Source: Chloroflexota bacterium | GTDB taxonomy: Bacteria; Chloroflexota; Ktedonobacteria; Ktedonobacterales; JADMIN01 | Direction of reading: 5' to 3' | Length of the DNA stretch: 64,000 nt | Assembly (NCBI GenBank): GCA_021323855.1 | Contig: JAJPKE010000029.1 | Coordinates: 44,441 to 108,440 of the forward strand | Shown here: positions 56,528 through 64,000 of the stretch, piece by piece | Layout of the letters: each line of letters opens with the position of its first letter | Position numbering within the stretch: the stretch's first letter is position 1 | The notes under the pieces: generated by a model | Databases searched by the model: none | What the model saw: only the letters and a program-made list of their open reading frames with translations | What the model was told of the DNA's origin: nothing | Made by a program: the position numbers and the translations under genes

Positions 56528-56601
56528 CGCGTATGCCCTCCTTCGCATAGTGTAGCGTATAGCAGCGCGCATTTTCGCAATGAAGGTATCAATTGTTGGG
56601 C

Positions 56602-56630
56602 TGGATAATGAGCCACCTGTGGTGTATACT
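56602..56630 (+). promoter_or_regulatory. Promoter of tRNA-Ser
   Basis: TGGATA (56602-56607) and TATACT (56625-56630) with a 17 bp spacer; start near 56637, ten bases before the tRNA. Confidence 0.6.
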
Positions 56631-56646
56631 TGGGTTGGCGACCGTT

Positions 56647-56732
56647 GGAGGGATGGCAGAGTGGTCGAATGCGACGGTCTTGAAAATCGTAGACCGAAAG
56701 GTCCGGGGGTTCGAATCCCTCTCCCTCCGCCA
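56647..56732 (+). tRNA. tRNA-Ser, anticodon TGA
   Basis: 86 nt with encoded CCA. Acceptor GGAGGGA/TCCCTCC, anticodon arm ACGGT-CTTGAAA-ATCGT (one G-U pair), long variable arm AGACCGAAAGGTCC typical of class II tRNAs, T-arm GGGGG-TTCGAAT-CCCTC. Decodes UCA and UCG. It lies close to serS, though not in one transcript. Confidence 0.95.
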
Positions 56733-56788
56733 CATAACTACATCTGAACTTATGACCTCACGCGAAGATATAAAATTCCTCATGCCTC

Positions 56789-56806
56789 TCTGTTTTCGGA
56801 AACAGA
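56789..56806 (+). terminator. Hairpin after tRNA-Ser
   Basis: TCTGTTT-TCGG-AAACAGA: 7 bp stem with a TCGG loop, 57 bp after the tRNA. No T-run; weak. Confidence 0.35.
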
Positions 56807-56923
56807 ACTGCTAGCCTTCTCTTGGAAATGCGATTATACTGCATGCGGCTGGGTTGTTGATGCCAGACCTGATACGGCTGCACTCCCTGTCCTTCTGGCT
56901 GTTGAGGTGAAGGGGGAATCACT

Positions 56924-56980
56924 ATGCTGGTTCCGCGCTGGTCTGCCAAACCCGGCGATCACTACTCGAAACGGCGGTGA
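56924..56980 (+). CDS. 18-residue upstream ORF (leader peptide) of thymidine kinase
   Basis: ATG 56924 has GAAGGGGGAATC upstream. The peptide MLVPRWSAKPGDHYSKRR ends at TGA 56978-56980, and this stop lies inside the GGCGGTGA that serves as ribosome site of tdk, 6 bp before its ATG. The arrangement suggests translational coupling or attenuation. No codon run points to a specific amino acid. Confidence 0.4.
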   Translation: MLVPRWSAKPGDHYSKRR

Positions 56981-56986
56981 TAGTAC

Positions 56987-57625
56987 ATGTCGAAGCTCTA
57001 CTTTACGCACGGAACGATGGGTGCGCAAAAAACTACACAGTTGTTGGCTGCCGCGCACAATTTTGAGGAGCATGGGGGCAGCGTATTGATTACAAAGCCC
57101 GCTGTAGATACAAAGGGTGATCGCCACCTGGTGTCTCGCATCGGCTTACGGCGCGAAGTAGACTTTCTCACCACGCCGGAGATGGATATCCAGGCAGAGG
57201 TGCTTCGGAGGAGAGAAGAACGAGGGCGTATCAGCGCGTTGCTCGTGGACGAGGCGCAGTTTTTACAGCCAGCACAGGTGGATCAACTGTTAGCACTCGC
57301 GGTGATACATGCGATACCCGTGATGGCCTGGGGCCTACGCACCGACTTTCGCACCCGTAGCTTTCCTGGCAGCCTGCGACTCTTAGAAACCGCTCATGAG
57401 CTACGAGAATCTATCGCCATGTGCGGCCACGGCGGTGGATGTGAACACCGGGCACATTTTAATGCGCGTATGGTCAACGGGCGTTTTGTGGCGGAAGGCG
57501 ACCAGGTGGTCATTGATGGAGAGGCTGCCGTGACCTACACAGCGCTGTGCGCGAGGCATTACCTGGAAGATGTCGGCCCCATCGGTGCAGACAATGGCGA
57601 ACGTCTCCGAATAGAGCGGGCATAA
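56987..57625 (+). CDS. tdk: Thymidine kinase
   Basis: 212 residues, type II TK. The Walker A loop is THGTMGAQKTTQLLAAAHNF (family consensus GxMxSGKT; here AQKT, with Ser replaced by Ala and Gly by Gln). Walker B is LLVDEAQFLQPAQVDQL with the catalytic Glu in DEAQF. GLRTDFRTRSFPGS is the lasso region, and CGHGGGCEHRAHFNAR the zinc/loop segment. Phosphorylates thymidine to dTMP in salvage. The P-loop variant is worth attention, but the rest is intact. Upstream ORF overlaps its ribosome site. Confidence 0.9.
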   Translation: MSKLYFTHGTMGAQKTTQLLAAAHNFEEHGGSVLITKPAVDTKGDRHLVSRIGLRREVDFLTTPEMDIQAEVLRRREERGRISALLVDEAQFLQPAQVDQLLALAVIHAIPVMAWGLRTDFRTRSFPGSLRLLETAHELRESIAMCGHGGGCEHRAHFNARMVNGRFVAEGDQVVIDGEAAVTYTALCARHYLEDVGPIGADNGERLRIERA

Positions 57626-57652
57626 TTGCTATCAGTCGCTTGTCAGCTTCAG

Positions 57653-58123
57653 CTAGCTCTCAGCCGCAGCACGCCAGGTGATCCGGCGCTCTCCTATCCC
57701 GGAGACATTACCAAGTTCAATGTGGAGTGGCGTAATATGTAGCACCCCATACTCAGGCGCTTCAATCTGGCCGTAGATGGCCGCCGGGTCGTATCCTAAC
57801 GGCGGCGGAGCAGCGGCGAACAGCTCCCACACATGACGTTTCTCTTGGAGGTCATCGGCCCAGCGAGCGACACCCTGGACGTAGACCGGGCGCACAATAT
57901 CCGCCAGATATGCCAGCGACACGTGCGGATGCCACTCGATGTCGCGCGCTTTGGGCGAGTGACGCCAGGCGGCGATCCAGCCGGAGGCGCCCTCCCAGAT
58001 CGTGTGGACGATGCGGGAGCGCGGAAAGCCCTGGGCATCAATGGTCGCTAAATCACCCCAGATTGCGGTATGTACCCGGGCGATGAACTCTGCTTCGATC
58101 TCTGCAAATGTCTCTACGCGCAT
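57653..58123 (-). CDS. Pyridoxamine 5'-phosphate oxidase family protein
   Basis: 156 residues from ATG 58123 (GAGAGAAG upstream). Split-barrel flavin-binding fold: AIWGDLATIDAQGFPRSRIVHTIWE, WRHSPKARDIEWHPHVSLAYLAD and YGVLHITPLHIELGN. The true PdxH C-terminal PLP motif is missing, so it is a general FMN/F420-type oxidoreductase or binding protein. Divergent from a MarR regulator with a palindromic site between them, so it is probably the regulated target. Confidence 0.82.
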   Translation of the reverse strand: MRVETFAEIEAEFIARVHTAIWGDLATIDAQGFPRSRIVHTIWEGASGWIAAWRHSPKARDIEWHPHVSLAYLADIVRPVYVQGVARWADDLQEKRHVWELFAAAPPPLGYDPAAIYGQIEAPEYGVLHITPLHIELGNVSGIGERRITWRAAAES

Positions 58124-58227
58124 GTCTGACTTCTCTCCTCGTAGCGTCCAAACGGCGCTGAATATGCCCCTACGCCAATGGCTCATGTTTGCGCAAGCGT
58201 CAATGGGAATTGTTCAACGGCAGTTGT

Positions 58228-58241
58228 TCAACTATAGTTGA
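58228..58241. promoter_or_regulatory. MarR-type operator within the marR promoter
   Basis: TCAACTATAGTTGA is a perfect 14 bp palindrome. It lies between TTGTTC (58224-58229) and GATACT (58248-58253, 18 bp apart), and TTGTTCAAC occurs a second time upstream (58210-58218). Position in the spacer implies repression of marR and perhaps of the divergent gene. Confidence 0.6.
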
Positions 58242-58260
58242 TAATACGATACTAGGTAAC

Positions 58261-58773
58261 ATGAAAGCTATTTCTCCCTCCCAGGATTTAGTATTGCTCT
58301 TCACGGCGCTGCACGCGGCTAGCGATGCTGAAGTGACACGCCAGATCGCGGCTGCTGGTTTCCCTGAACTGCGCCCGGCTCATGGCTATGTCTTTCAGCA
58401 TTTGATTGTTGGGTCCAAGACCGTCACCGAATTGGCGCGGCTCCTCGGCATGACTGTGCAGGGCGCCTCGAAGCTTGTGATTGAGTTGGAGCGGCTCGGC
58501 TATGTCGCACACATTCTTGATGCCGCCGACCGTCGCCAGCGTATTGTATCGCTCACGCCGCGCGGATGGGCGGCGATTGAAGCCGGACGGCAGGCACGCG
58601 CCATTGTGACAGCAGACCTCTGTGCGGTGTTGGGCGAAGAGGAGGCCCAGCGCCTGTTGGCATCGCTCCAGCGATTGGCTGAACATACTGGGGGCCTGCG
58701 CGAGTTGCTGGCACGCAGGCTCAGGCCAGATCGTCATGGGCCAGTGGCTGGCGAGGCTGAGGATGAGGCCTAA
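58261..58773 (+). CDS. MarR family transcriptional regulator
   Basis: 170 residues from ATG 58261 (the track's 58189 start precedes the promoter). Winged helix: SKTVTELARLLGMTVQGASKLVIELERLGYV with the wing DAADRRQRIVSLTPRGWAAIEAG (DxRxR motif). Long N- and C-terminal helices make the dimer. The ribosome site is weak (CTAGGTAAC). MarR proteins usually repress a divergent gene until a phenolic or oxidant ligand binds; the PNPOx gene is the obvious candidate. Confidence 0.9.
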   Translation: MKAISPSQDLVLLFTALHAASDAEVTRQIAAAGFPELRPAHGYVFQHLIVGSKTVTELARLLGMTVQGASKLVIELERLGYVAHILDAADRRQRIVSLTPRGWAAIEAGRQARAIVTADLCAVLGEEEAQRLLASLQRLAEHTGGLRELLARRLRPDRHGPVAGEAEDEA

Positions 58774-58808
58774 GACCTCATGCCAGGATGATTGGCAAAG
58801 TACTTCCT

Positions 58809-59636
58809 TTACTTTGCCGGACGCAGGCGCGCCACCAGCACGGATGGGAACTCGCGAAAGTTTGCCCAGCTAAACCAACGCAGGGCTGTGCTTGAATCGT
58901 CGAAAGTTGGTTCTTCGAGGCCGTCGAGAACGAATCCAGCGGCGAAACAGGCGCCCAGTAGCATCGAGAGCGGGCGGTCGAAACTGTAATGCGGCTGTGG
59001 CTGGCCGATGATGCCCTGCCCGCGTGAAGTACTCGGCGTAAGGTAGCTCCTGATGGTCAGCGTATGCTGCTCGATGATCTGCCCGTCGCGGTCCTCCTCC
59101 GACAGCGTCTTGCGCACATCCATGCCGTTGAAGCAGGGATGCGGAACCGAGAAGACGAACCGCCCGCCCGGCTTGATGAGGCGGATGAGGGCGTTCAGCG
59201 CAGGCTCGATAGTTGGCATATCCATGAGCGCCTGATTGCAGACAGCAGCATCAAAACGCCCCTCACCAAGCGAGAGCAATTGCTGTTCATTGGTGGCATC
59301 AACCTGCCGAAACTCGATTCGCTCGCCATACGCGGTGGAACGGGCGCGAGCGCGTTCCAGCATGCCCGTGCTGAAATCCGCCGCCAGGACATGTGCGCCG
59401 AGGTCTGCCATGCGCCGCGCCATCGTCCCCGTTCCGCAGGCGAGGTCCAGCACCGACTCACCAGCCTGGAGCGCCAGCAATCGCTCGGTCGCAGGACCGA
59501 CCAGCAAGCGTTGCGTCTGATTGCCGGTGTCGCCCTGCTGCTCGTCCCAAAAGACCGCGTTATGGTCCCAGATAGCGCGCGTCTCATCGCGCAGCGCATC
59601 CAAATCAGCAAGGGTATGAGGTTCGTTCGTTGTCAT
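58809..59636 (-). CDS. Class I SAM-dependent methyltransferase
   Basis: 275 residues from ATG 59636 (GGAGAAG upstream). SAM site: ESVLDLACGTGTMARRMADLGAHVLAADFSTGMLERAR, then FDAAVCNQALMDMPTIEPAL and LIKPGGRFVFSVPHPCFNG, typical of the UbiE/Methyltransf_11 group. Substrate unknown; a small molecule is more likely than protein or RNA. Converges on marR with a 35 bp gap. Confidence 0.88.
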   Translation of the reverse strand: MTTNEPHTLADLDALRDETRAIWDHNAVFWDEQQGDTGNQTQRLLVGPATERLLALQAGESVLDLACGTGTMARRMADLGAHVLAADFSTGMLERARARSTAYGERIEFRQVDATNEQQLLSLGEGRFDAAVCNQALMDMPTIEPALNALIRLIKPGGRFVFSVPHPCFNGMDVRKTLSEEDRDGQIIEQHTLTIRSYLTPSTSRGQGIIGQPQPHYSFDRPLSMLLGACFAAGFVLDGLEEPTFDDSSTALRWFSWANFREFPSVLVARLRPAK

Positions 59637-59898
59637 GCGCTTCTCCATAAACTCTCAGGCGAGACGTTCAGTGCAGTGGGTAGTATCGCACCATCGGGCG
59701 GACCATTGCGCATATTCGCGCATATTCATGCAGTAGCGCGCTGTTTTCTTGTCAGAGCGGTTGCGTCTGGCATACACTGTGCTTGTACCCATCTGGGCCG
59801 AATAGTTGTCACTTCATCGCGCAAATCCCACTTCATTCAGGATTTGTGCTAACCTCCGCCGTTGTTGTAGTTGTCGCTATTCGAGACAGGTGGGGCAT

Positions 59899-60573
59899 AT
59901 GACGAAACGCAATCTGCTTATTGGAACGTGGCTGTTCTTCGGCCTGCTCGCGCTGGTAGCTGTCGGCACGCAGCTTGTCGTGCATATCCAGCACAACTTC
60001 TCGCTCATCAATTTTTTCAGCTATTTCACCAATCTCTCCAACATCTTCGCCGCCGTCGTCCTGATCGTCGGCGCGGTCTATCTCATCCAGGGTCGTGAGC
60101 TTACGGTCACGTATGATCTCGTGCGCGGCGCGTCAGTGGTCGCGATGGCGATTGTCGGCATCGTGTTCAGCATCTTGCTCACCGATACGGACCTGGGGAC
60201 AGTGTTGCCCTGGGTGAATGGCGTCGTCCACTATATCATGCCGATTGTCGTGGTGGGCGAATGGCTCTACGAGCCGCCGAAGTCGCAACTCCATCTCCGG
60301 CAACTCGGCTACTGGCTCATCTATCCGCTGCTGTACCTCATCTACACGCTGATTCGCGGCGCTATCGTCGGTTTCTACCCTTACCCGTTCCTCAATCCGG
60401 CCAAAGCGGGCGGCGCTGGCGGCGTCGCGCTGTACTGCATCGCCATTTTCGTGGCGTTTCTCGTCGTTGGCTGGCTGCTCATCCTGCTGGGCAACAGGCT
60501 TGGCGCATCGGCGCGCGCGTCTGAGCGGACCAGCGCGGCGGTACGGGGAGGCCAGAGCGCGCAACGAGATTAA
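59899..60573 (+). CDS. Pr6Pr-like six-helix membrane protein
   Basis: 224 residues from ATG 59899 (AGGTGGGGC upstream). Six helices; SLINFFSYFTNLSNIFAAVVLI, VNGVVHYIMPIVVVGEWLYEPPK and YPLLYLIYTLIRGAIVGFYPYPFLNP match the Pr6Pr (FAR-17a/AIG1-related) family of actinobacteria and others. Function in bacteria is unknown; eukaryotic relatives hydrolyse fatty-acid hydroxy esters with conserved Thr and His. The His in VHYIMP could be the counterpart. Confidence 0.8.
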   Translation: MTKRNLLIGTWLFFGLLALVAVGTQLVVHIQHNFSLINFFSYFTNLSNIFAAVVLIVGAVYLIQGRELTVTYDLVRGASVVAMAIVGIVFSILLTDTDLGTVLPWVNGVVHYIMPIVVVGEWLYEPPKSQLHLRQLGYWLIYPLLYLIYTLIRGAIVGFYPYPFLNPAKAGGAGGVALYCIAIFVAFLVVGWLLILLGNRLGASARASERTSAAVRGGQSAQRD

Positions 60574-60609
60574 GATCACTCAAACCCGACACTGGCTACA
60601 TGCGGCCAC

Positions 60610-61737
60610 TTACCCATATTCCACCACGACCTCTTTCTCAAAGAGCTGGCTGAGCCGTTTGGCTTCGGCGGCAATCCCTTTGCGAAGCGCGGCGCTGGAT
60701 GCGGAGAACAAATTCACCGTGATGACGGCCTGCGCACGTTTGATTTTATGGCGCCAGAGTCCCTGGATGGACCCGTTGACCAGAATGACGGCAAATGTCC
60801 ATCCTTGCAGATTGAAGACCTGACGCTTGTACGCTTGCGCGAGGTAGGGTTCGCAATCGCGCGGCACTCCGATGGTATACGCATCGAACAAGGGGAGCAA
60901 GTGAACGGCCTCGGCTGGTTCGCAGCGTTGGATAAGCGGCAGGGTGGCCCGTAGGGCATACGCGCGCCACCCTTCGACCTCGACTTCTTCTATCTCCTCC
61001 GCGAGCGATTGGAAGAGCGTCTTTGCGAGTGTCTTTCCGCATCCCCACCAGAACGCAAAATCTTCTGGCGTCGCTGGACCATATACCTGAAGATAGCGGC
61101 GAACGAATTCCTGAAGCGCCTGCGTTTGCTCGATAGGTTGCCAGTCCTTCACCCATGTTCTGGGATTCATAAACGTGACGCCCTGGCCTTGCCCCTGGTT
61201 TGGCCCGCAGCAGAGTTCTCCGCGAAAGGCCGAGGGTTTCAACGGCGTGCCCCAGTTCGACGAGACGATCAGTTCGCGCACGAGCGTAACGCCCATATGT
61301 TTCGCTACGGCGTCGGCGAGTTGCTGGCGTGTCAGCGGTCCCTGCTCCAACACATGCGGGATTGCGGCGAGAAAGGCGTCCTGTTGCGCAGGAGTAAGGC
61401 CAATCTCTGCGAAATAGTTCGACCAACTCTTGTCATTCTGCCAGTTGCGCGCCGCGACATACAGCGGGAGTTCGCTGATGGTGAGGAGATGGAGCGTACT
61501 CCGCATCGCCCAGGTCTTCACCAGCGTATGGTCCTGCCAGAGCGCCGATTGGACCTGCTGTGGTGAGATGCCCCCCACACGAGTACACAGCGCCAGCTCG
61601 GCGGCAGACATTACCTGCGCCTGAATCCCGCTGGTGCGTGTCACCGCCTGAACGACATCCGGCAAGGAGAAACGCGGGAAAAGGCCATGCTGCGCCAAAC
61701 GCCAGGCATGCACCTGGGTCCATGTCAATCCTGTCAT
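60610..61737 (-). CDS. AlkZ-like (HTH_42) winged-helix DNA glycosylase family protein
   Basis: 375 residues from ATG 61737 (GAAGGGA upstream). Near residue 38 SGIQAQVMSAAELAL carries the QxQ motif of AlkZ/YcaQ, enzymes that unhook interstrand crosslinks and bulky adducts. LTISELPLYVAAR, WGTPLKPSAFRGELCCGP and DAYTIGVPRD are the other family landmarks. The QAQ form fits the AlkX (YcaQ-like) group. DNA repair is probable; not every member is active. Confidence 0.85.
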   Translation of the reverse strand: MTGLTWTQVHAWRLAQHGLFPRFSLPDVVQAVTRTSGIQAQVMSAAELALCTRVGGISPQQVQSALWQDHTLVKTWAMRSTLHLLTISELPLYVAARNWQNDKSWSNYFAEIGLTPAQQDAFLAAIPHVLEQGPLTRQQLADAVAKHMGVTLVRELIVSSNWGTPLKPSAFRGELCCGPNQGQGQGVTFMNPRTWVKDWQPIEQTQALQEFVRRYLQVYGPATPEDFAFWWGCGKTLAKTLFQSLAEEIEEVEVEGWRAYALRATLPLIQRCEPAEAVHLLPLFDAYTIGVPRDCEPYLAQAYKRQVFNLQGWTFAVILVNGSIQGLWRHKIKRAQAVITVNLFSASSAALRKGIAAEAKRLSQLFEKEVVVEYG

Positions 61738-62010
61738 CGTCGTTCCCTTCAACTCGATCAGCCCCATCAGCGCTGTTTTACGATTATCACATCACATGTA
61801 GTGTACAGGTTCATATGGTCAGAATGTGTCCGCATTGCGGCGACATTCATAACATGGCTGACAAGGGCAGCTTCCAGGTGGCATGCTTCGCCGGGCAGGT
61901 GGTACGAACTGCGAATAATTTTGTCGCCAGCGCGGGCGCACGGTAAGTTTACATGTCATAGATGTGAGTTTCTTCAAAGAGTATTTGCATATTTTGGTAC
62001 TTTGAATATT

Positions 62011-62901
62011 CTATTTCGTCCAGGGCCTCGGAATCGCATTTTGGAACGCGGTCTTAATCATACTTTCGGTTACATATTCACATTTCGCATAATTTTCCGA
62101 GTGCATGTTCCCAGATGTTTCAGCAACTGCGGCCAGGAAAATCTCATTCATTTCGCTTCTAGTTTGTTCTTTGCCAACTGTCAGATCGTGATAAACTATT
62201 GCAATTTTCTCCCATACAGCAATCTCTCGATCTGGGTGAAGGTCATATAGGAAGCAGTCTATGAACTTGTCTAAGTCGTGACCCATTGTGGATTGAACTG
62301 CATCACCAACTAGGCTATAAATCATTTTTGCTCTCAGAACCAAGTCATCTGACAACGACTGGTGTTTTTTGGGGCCAACCCAAAATCGCTCAATTTTTGC
62401 AGTCTTTCTTGGAGCGCTCTGCATCCATTGCTGATACAACATATGTCGGTAAATGTTGTTAAAAATCTCGGGGCGAACAACTTTCGTCAACAATATGGCA
62501 ATTTCTTGGAATGTGTACTCTGAGGTATTAATTCCAATCTTGTCAGCCAGCGTTGGGCTGTAGTCTGCTACTTGGCGCTGAGTGACACCATGCCAAATTG
62601 GCAGTATTCTTTTGCCTCTCTGAGATTGCTCGAGGATGACTAGTCCGCTGAGTTCGCGTTGCGGCCACTTTTTTGACATGAATGACTTACTAATGACTAC
62701 CGTCCCATATTTAGAATCATGCAAGCCTCTGTCAATGGAGGCAGACAAGCTATCTCCCACTTCAAGACAGAAGTCGTCATACCAAACATTGAGACCGATA
62801 TCTACGCTTAGACATCTAGCAAGTGGTTCTACAAAATTTTGGCGATCTTCCGAAGCATATGATATGAACAAGTCCCAATGATTCTTCTTTGTTCTTCGCA
62901 T
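62011..62901 (-). CDS. TIR-domain protein
   Basis: 296 residues from ATG 62901 (GGAGGT 10 bp upstream). Residues 8-120 form a TIR domain: WDLFISYASEDRQNFVEPLARCL, WYDDFCLEVGDSLSASIDRGL, YGTVVISKSFMSKKWPQREL, where the Glu after KKWPQR is the candidate NADase residue. The C-terminal 170 residues match nothing I know. AT-rich codon use differs from the rest of the window, which suggests transfer. Bacterial TIR proteins often act in antiphage defence through NAD+ cleavage; no partner gene such as a STING, Thoeris or CBASS component is adjacent. Confidence 0.8.
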   Translation of the reverse strand: MRRTKKNHWDLFISYASEDRQNFVEPLARCLSVDIGLNVWYDDFCLEVGDSLSASIDRGLHDSKYGTVVISKSFMSKKWPQRELSGLVILEQSQRGKRILPIWHGVTQRQVADYSPTLADKIGINTSEYTFQEIAILLTKVVRPEIFNNIYRHMLYQQWMQSAPRKTAKIERFWVGPKKHQSLSDDLVLRAKMIYSLVGDAVQSTMGHDLDKFIDCFLYDLHPDREIAVWEKIAIVYHDLTVGKEQTRSEMNEIFLAAVAETSGNMHSENYAKCEYVTESMIKTAFQNAIPRPWTK

Positions 62902-63258
62902 TGAGATGTGAACCTCCAAATCTGGATAGAAACGAGTATGTCTGCTAGTTGATTTTACCCCTAGAGCTAAATAGGCATCAAATGTTTACTAGCAAAGTCA
63001 TACTTGCAGCTTCTGCCATGTGGGGATATGGTTGCAGGTGTGTTTTATACAAAGTTGTGACGAAACGATATAGCAGTTCTCCCGGCGATGCAGACAGACC
63101 TGAACACGCGGTGCATGGCAGTATTCCATACTGACAAGCGCGACTTTCCGGTCGAACTACTTGCCAAGTAGACAGACACCTCAGTCGAATCAGTTAATTC
63201 GGCCCTCAAAGGAGACGGCTACTTCCCGGTATGGAACAGTAGCCGTCTGTTTAATTAG
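62902..63258. other. AT-rich stretch with one hairpin
   Basis: 357 bp between the TIR gene and the next minus-strand gene. The only clear element is the inverted repeat AGACGGCTACT (63213-63223) and AGTAGCCGTCT (63238-63248), followed on the plus strand by GTTTAATTAG, a weak terminator. ORF 62949-63134 has no family resemblance. Confidence 0.5.
63213..63248. terminator. 11 bp hairpin downstream of minus-strand genes
   Basis: Perfect 11 bp arms around 14 nt. It lies 11 bp after the stop of the 63259 gene and probably terminates it. Confidence 0.5.
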
Positions 63259-63564
63259 TTAGCGATTCTTCGCTACGTCAATCTTTTGTCTTATCTCCTT
63301 CAATGTGGCGTTGAAGACGAGATTTTCGACTACACTGCTGTTTATCCCTCCCCAGTCAATAGTACCGCCCTCCAACTTGGCATGGTGAGTTTGGCCGTCT
63401 TTTTTTACGGTAATGGCACCGTTGTCTTGTACTTCAGCGTCCCATCCCTCGATAAGAAAAGCTTCAAGAATTCTCATACCATCCATACTTACCTTCTTTC
63501 TTGCTGTCGCTATGTGCCCTTCGTACCTAACATCCTCCAACTGTGCTGTACCTGCGATCTGCAT
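63259..63564 (-). CDS. Unknown small protein
   Basis: 101 residues from ATG 63564; the track's longer frame overlaps the gene upstream. MQIAGTAQLEDVRYEGHIATARKKV leads to FLIEGWDAEVQDNGAITVKKDGQTHHAKLEGG, a pattern of beta strands with no motif I recognise. It starts 13 bp after the stop of the truncated gene at 63578, so the two formed one transcription unit. The ribosome site is weak. Codon use is AT-richer than in the core of the window. Confidence 0.5.
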   Translation of the reverse strand: MQIAGTAQLEDVRYEGHIATARKKVSMDGMRILEAFLIEGWDAEVQDNGAITVKKDGQTHHAKLEGGTIDWGGINSSVVENLVFNATLKEIRQKIDVAKNR

Positions 63565-63577
63565 TATGCCATACGGT

Positions 63578-63900
63578 TTAGAACTTTTGGACAAAGGTCC
63601 TGCTGCCAGAAACCTCGTTCTTCCTGACTTCGATAGACATTTGCAAGGAGATTGGTTGGCCAAGTTCGTTTAGAATTGGCGTAGAGTTGACTCTCCCGCT
63701 GATTTCTCCCCTATGCCAGTGCTCTACGCGCAGAAACTCAGGGATTTCAGTATTTGGGTGCGATGACGGCCGCTCGTGAATATGCTCGTAAGCAACCTGT
63801 ACCACCGTCAAAAGGTTCATACAACAATCGCTCACGAGCGTAGAAAGAGTTTCGATCTGAAACATCTCCTGTAGCTCTGGAAATCGGCGCACTTCACTAG
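63578..63900 (-). pseudogene. Unknown gene truncated at its 5' end by an insertion sequence
   Basis: The frame reads minus from about 63900 to 63578 and continues into IS sequence at its start: the apparent MSTEP N-terminus (ATG 63913) is encoded by the IS end, not by the gene. Remaining 105 codons include ELQEMFQIETLSTLVSD and EIPEFLRVEHWHRGEISGR. No family recognised. It may still be expressed from the IS end, where AGGGGG lies upstream of the ATG. Confidence 0.5.
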
Positions 63901-64000
63901 GTTCTGTTGACATTTGGCCAGGACCCCCTAGAATGGAGGCATGAGCGATATCCGATTAAGCGACGAAGATTGGAGCAAGATACGGGCATTCTTGCGCCAG
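63900..64000 (+). mobile_element. Left end of an IS5-type insertion sequence, continues beyond window
   Basis: The end sequence GTTCTGTTGACATTTGG directly follows CTAG (63897-63900), a possible target site, and is followed by the transposase gene. The other end lies outside the window, so borders and target duplication cannot be confirmed. Confidence 0.6.
63941..64000 (+). CDS. IS5 family transposase, N-terminal fragment cut by window edge
   Basis: The first 20 codons, MSDIRLSDEDWSKIRAFLRQ, match the usual beginning of IS5-type (DUF4096) transposases. TGGAGGC directly precedes the ATG. Continues past the right edge. Confidence 0.7.
   Translation, partial: MSDIRLSDEDWSKIRAFLRQ

Noticed and set aside
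61815-61946. Small plus-strand frame starting MVRMCPHCGDIHN
   Set aside because: A Cys pair is suggestive, but there is no ribosome site and the rest has no zinc ligands or family match.

Overview
The window is a moderately high-GC bacterial chromosome segment. Several traits suggest a monoderm-like Chloroflexota (Ktedonobacteria-type) or a related soil lineage. They are a MurT/GatD lipid II amidation pair, a cytoplasmic peptidoglycan-recycling operon, one-piece pyruvate:ferredoxin oxidoreductase, a bacterial eRF1-like (baeRF) protein and strong purine-rich ribosome binding sites. The assignment is inference; no rRNA or other decisive marker is present.

Region 1 (1-7.3 kb) is an amino-sugar and muropeptide salvage locus. 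A divergently transcribed nagA, cut by the left edge, faces a GntR/HutC regulator followed by murQ, an N-acetylglucosamine kinase and nagZ in tight translational coupling. A gluconokinase-like FGGY kinase converges on nagZ.

Region 2 (7.6-36 kb) is the most striking part, a redox and stress island. It carries a secreted C39-like protein and partner, a baeRF/ABM-like/FAD-monooxygenase operon, a rubrerythrin, two degenerate receiver proteins, and acetyl-CoA hydrolase with flavodoxin. It also has a DsrE-TusA-DsrE-TusA-SQR-like sulfur module, NifJ with a DHOD-like partner, two tandem universal stress proteins, a trehalose synthase-like GT, a soluble histidine kinase, two Hsp20 proteins and an AarF/UbiB kinase. 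Reading the upstream regions by eye, I find one shared promoter architecture in front of at least a dozen of these transcription units. It is two pairs of TGTGA-like direct repeats (11 bp period inside a pair, 21-22 bp between pairs), with the last repeat ending 11 bp before a -10-like hexamer. I see it on both strands and only in this island within the window. It looks like an undescribed regulon resembling, in gene content but not in operator, the mycobacterial dormancy (DosR) regulon.

Region 3 (36-62 kb) is ordinary chromosome. It holds an NnrS-like membrane protein with a Crp/Fnr regulator and a cupin, tRNA-Arg, an AI-2E family transporter, a GT-C-like membrane protein, an amidohydrolase, murT-gatD and a WD40-like membrane protein. 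Further on are prfA, a GNAT, a HAD hydrolase, a SprT-like metalloprotein, a large membrane protein, serS, an IMPase family protein, tRNA-Ser, thymidine kinase, a PNPOx/MarR pair, a methyltransferase, a Pr6Pr-like membrane protein and an AlkZ-like protein.

Region 4 (62-64 kb) is AT-richer and looks acquired: a TIR-domain protein, two small unknown genes, one of them cut by an insertion sequence, and the start of an IS5-type transposase at the right edge.
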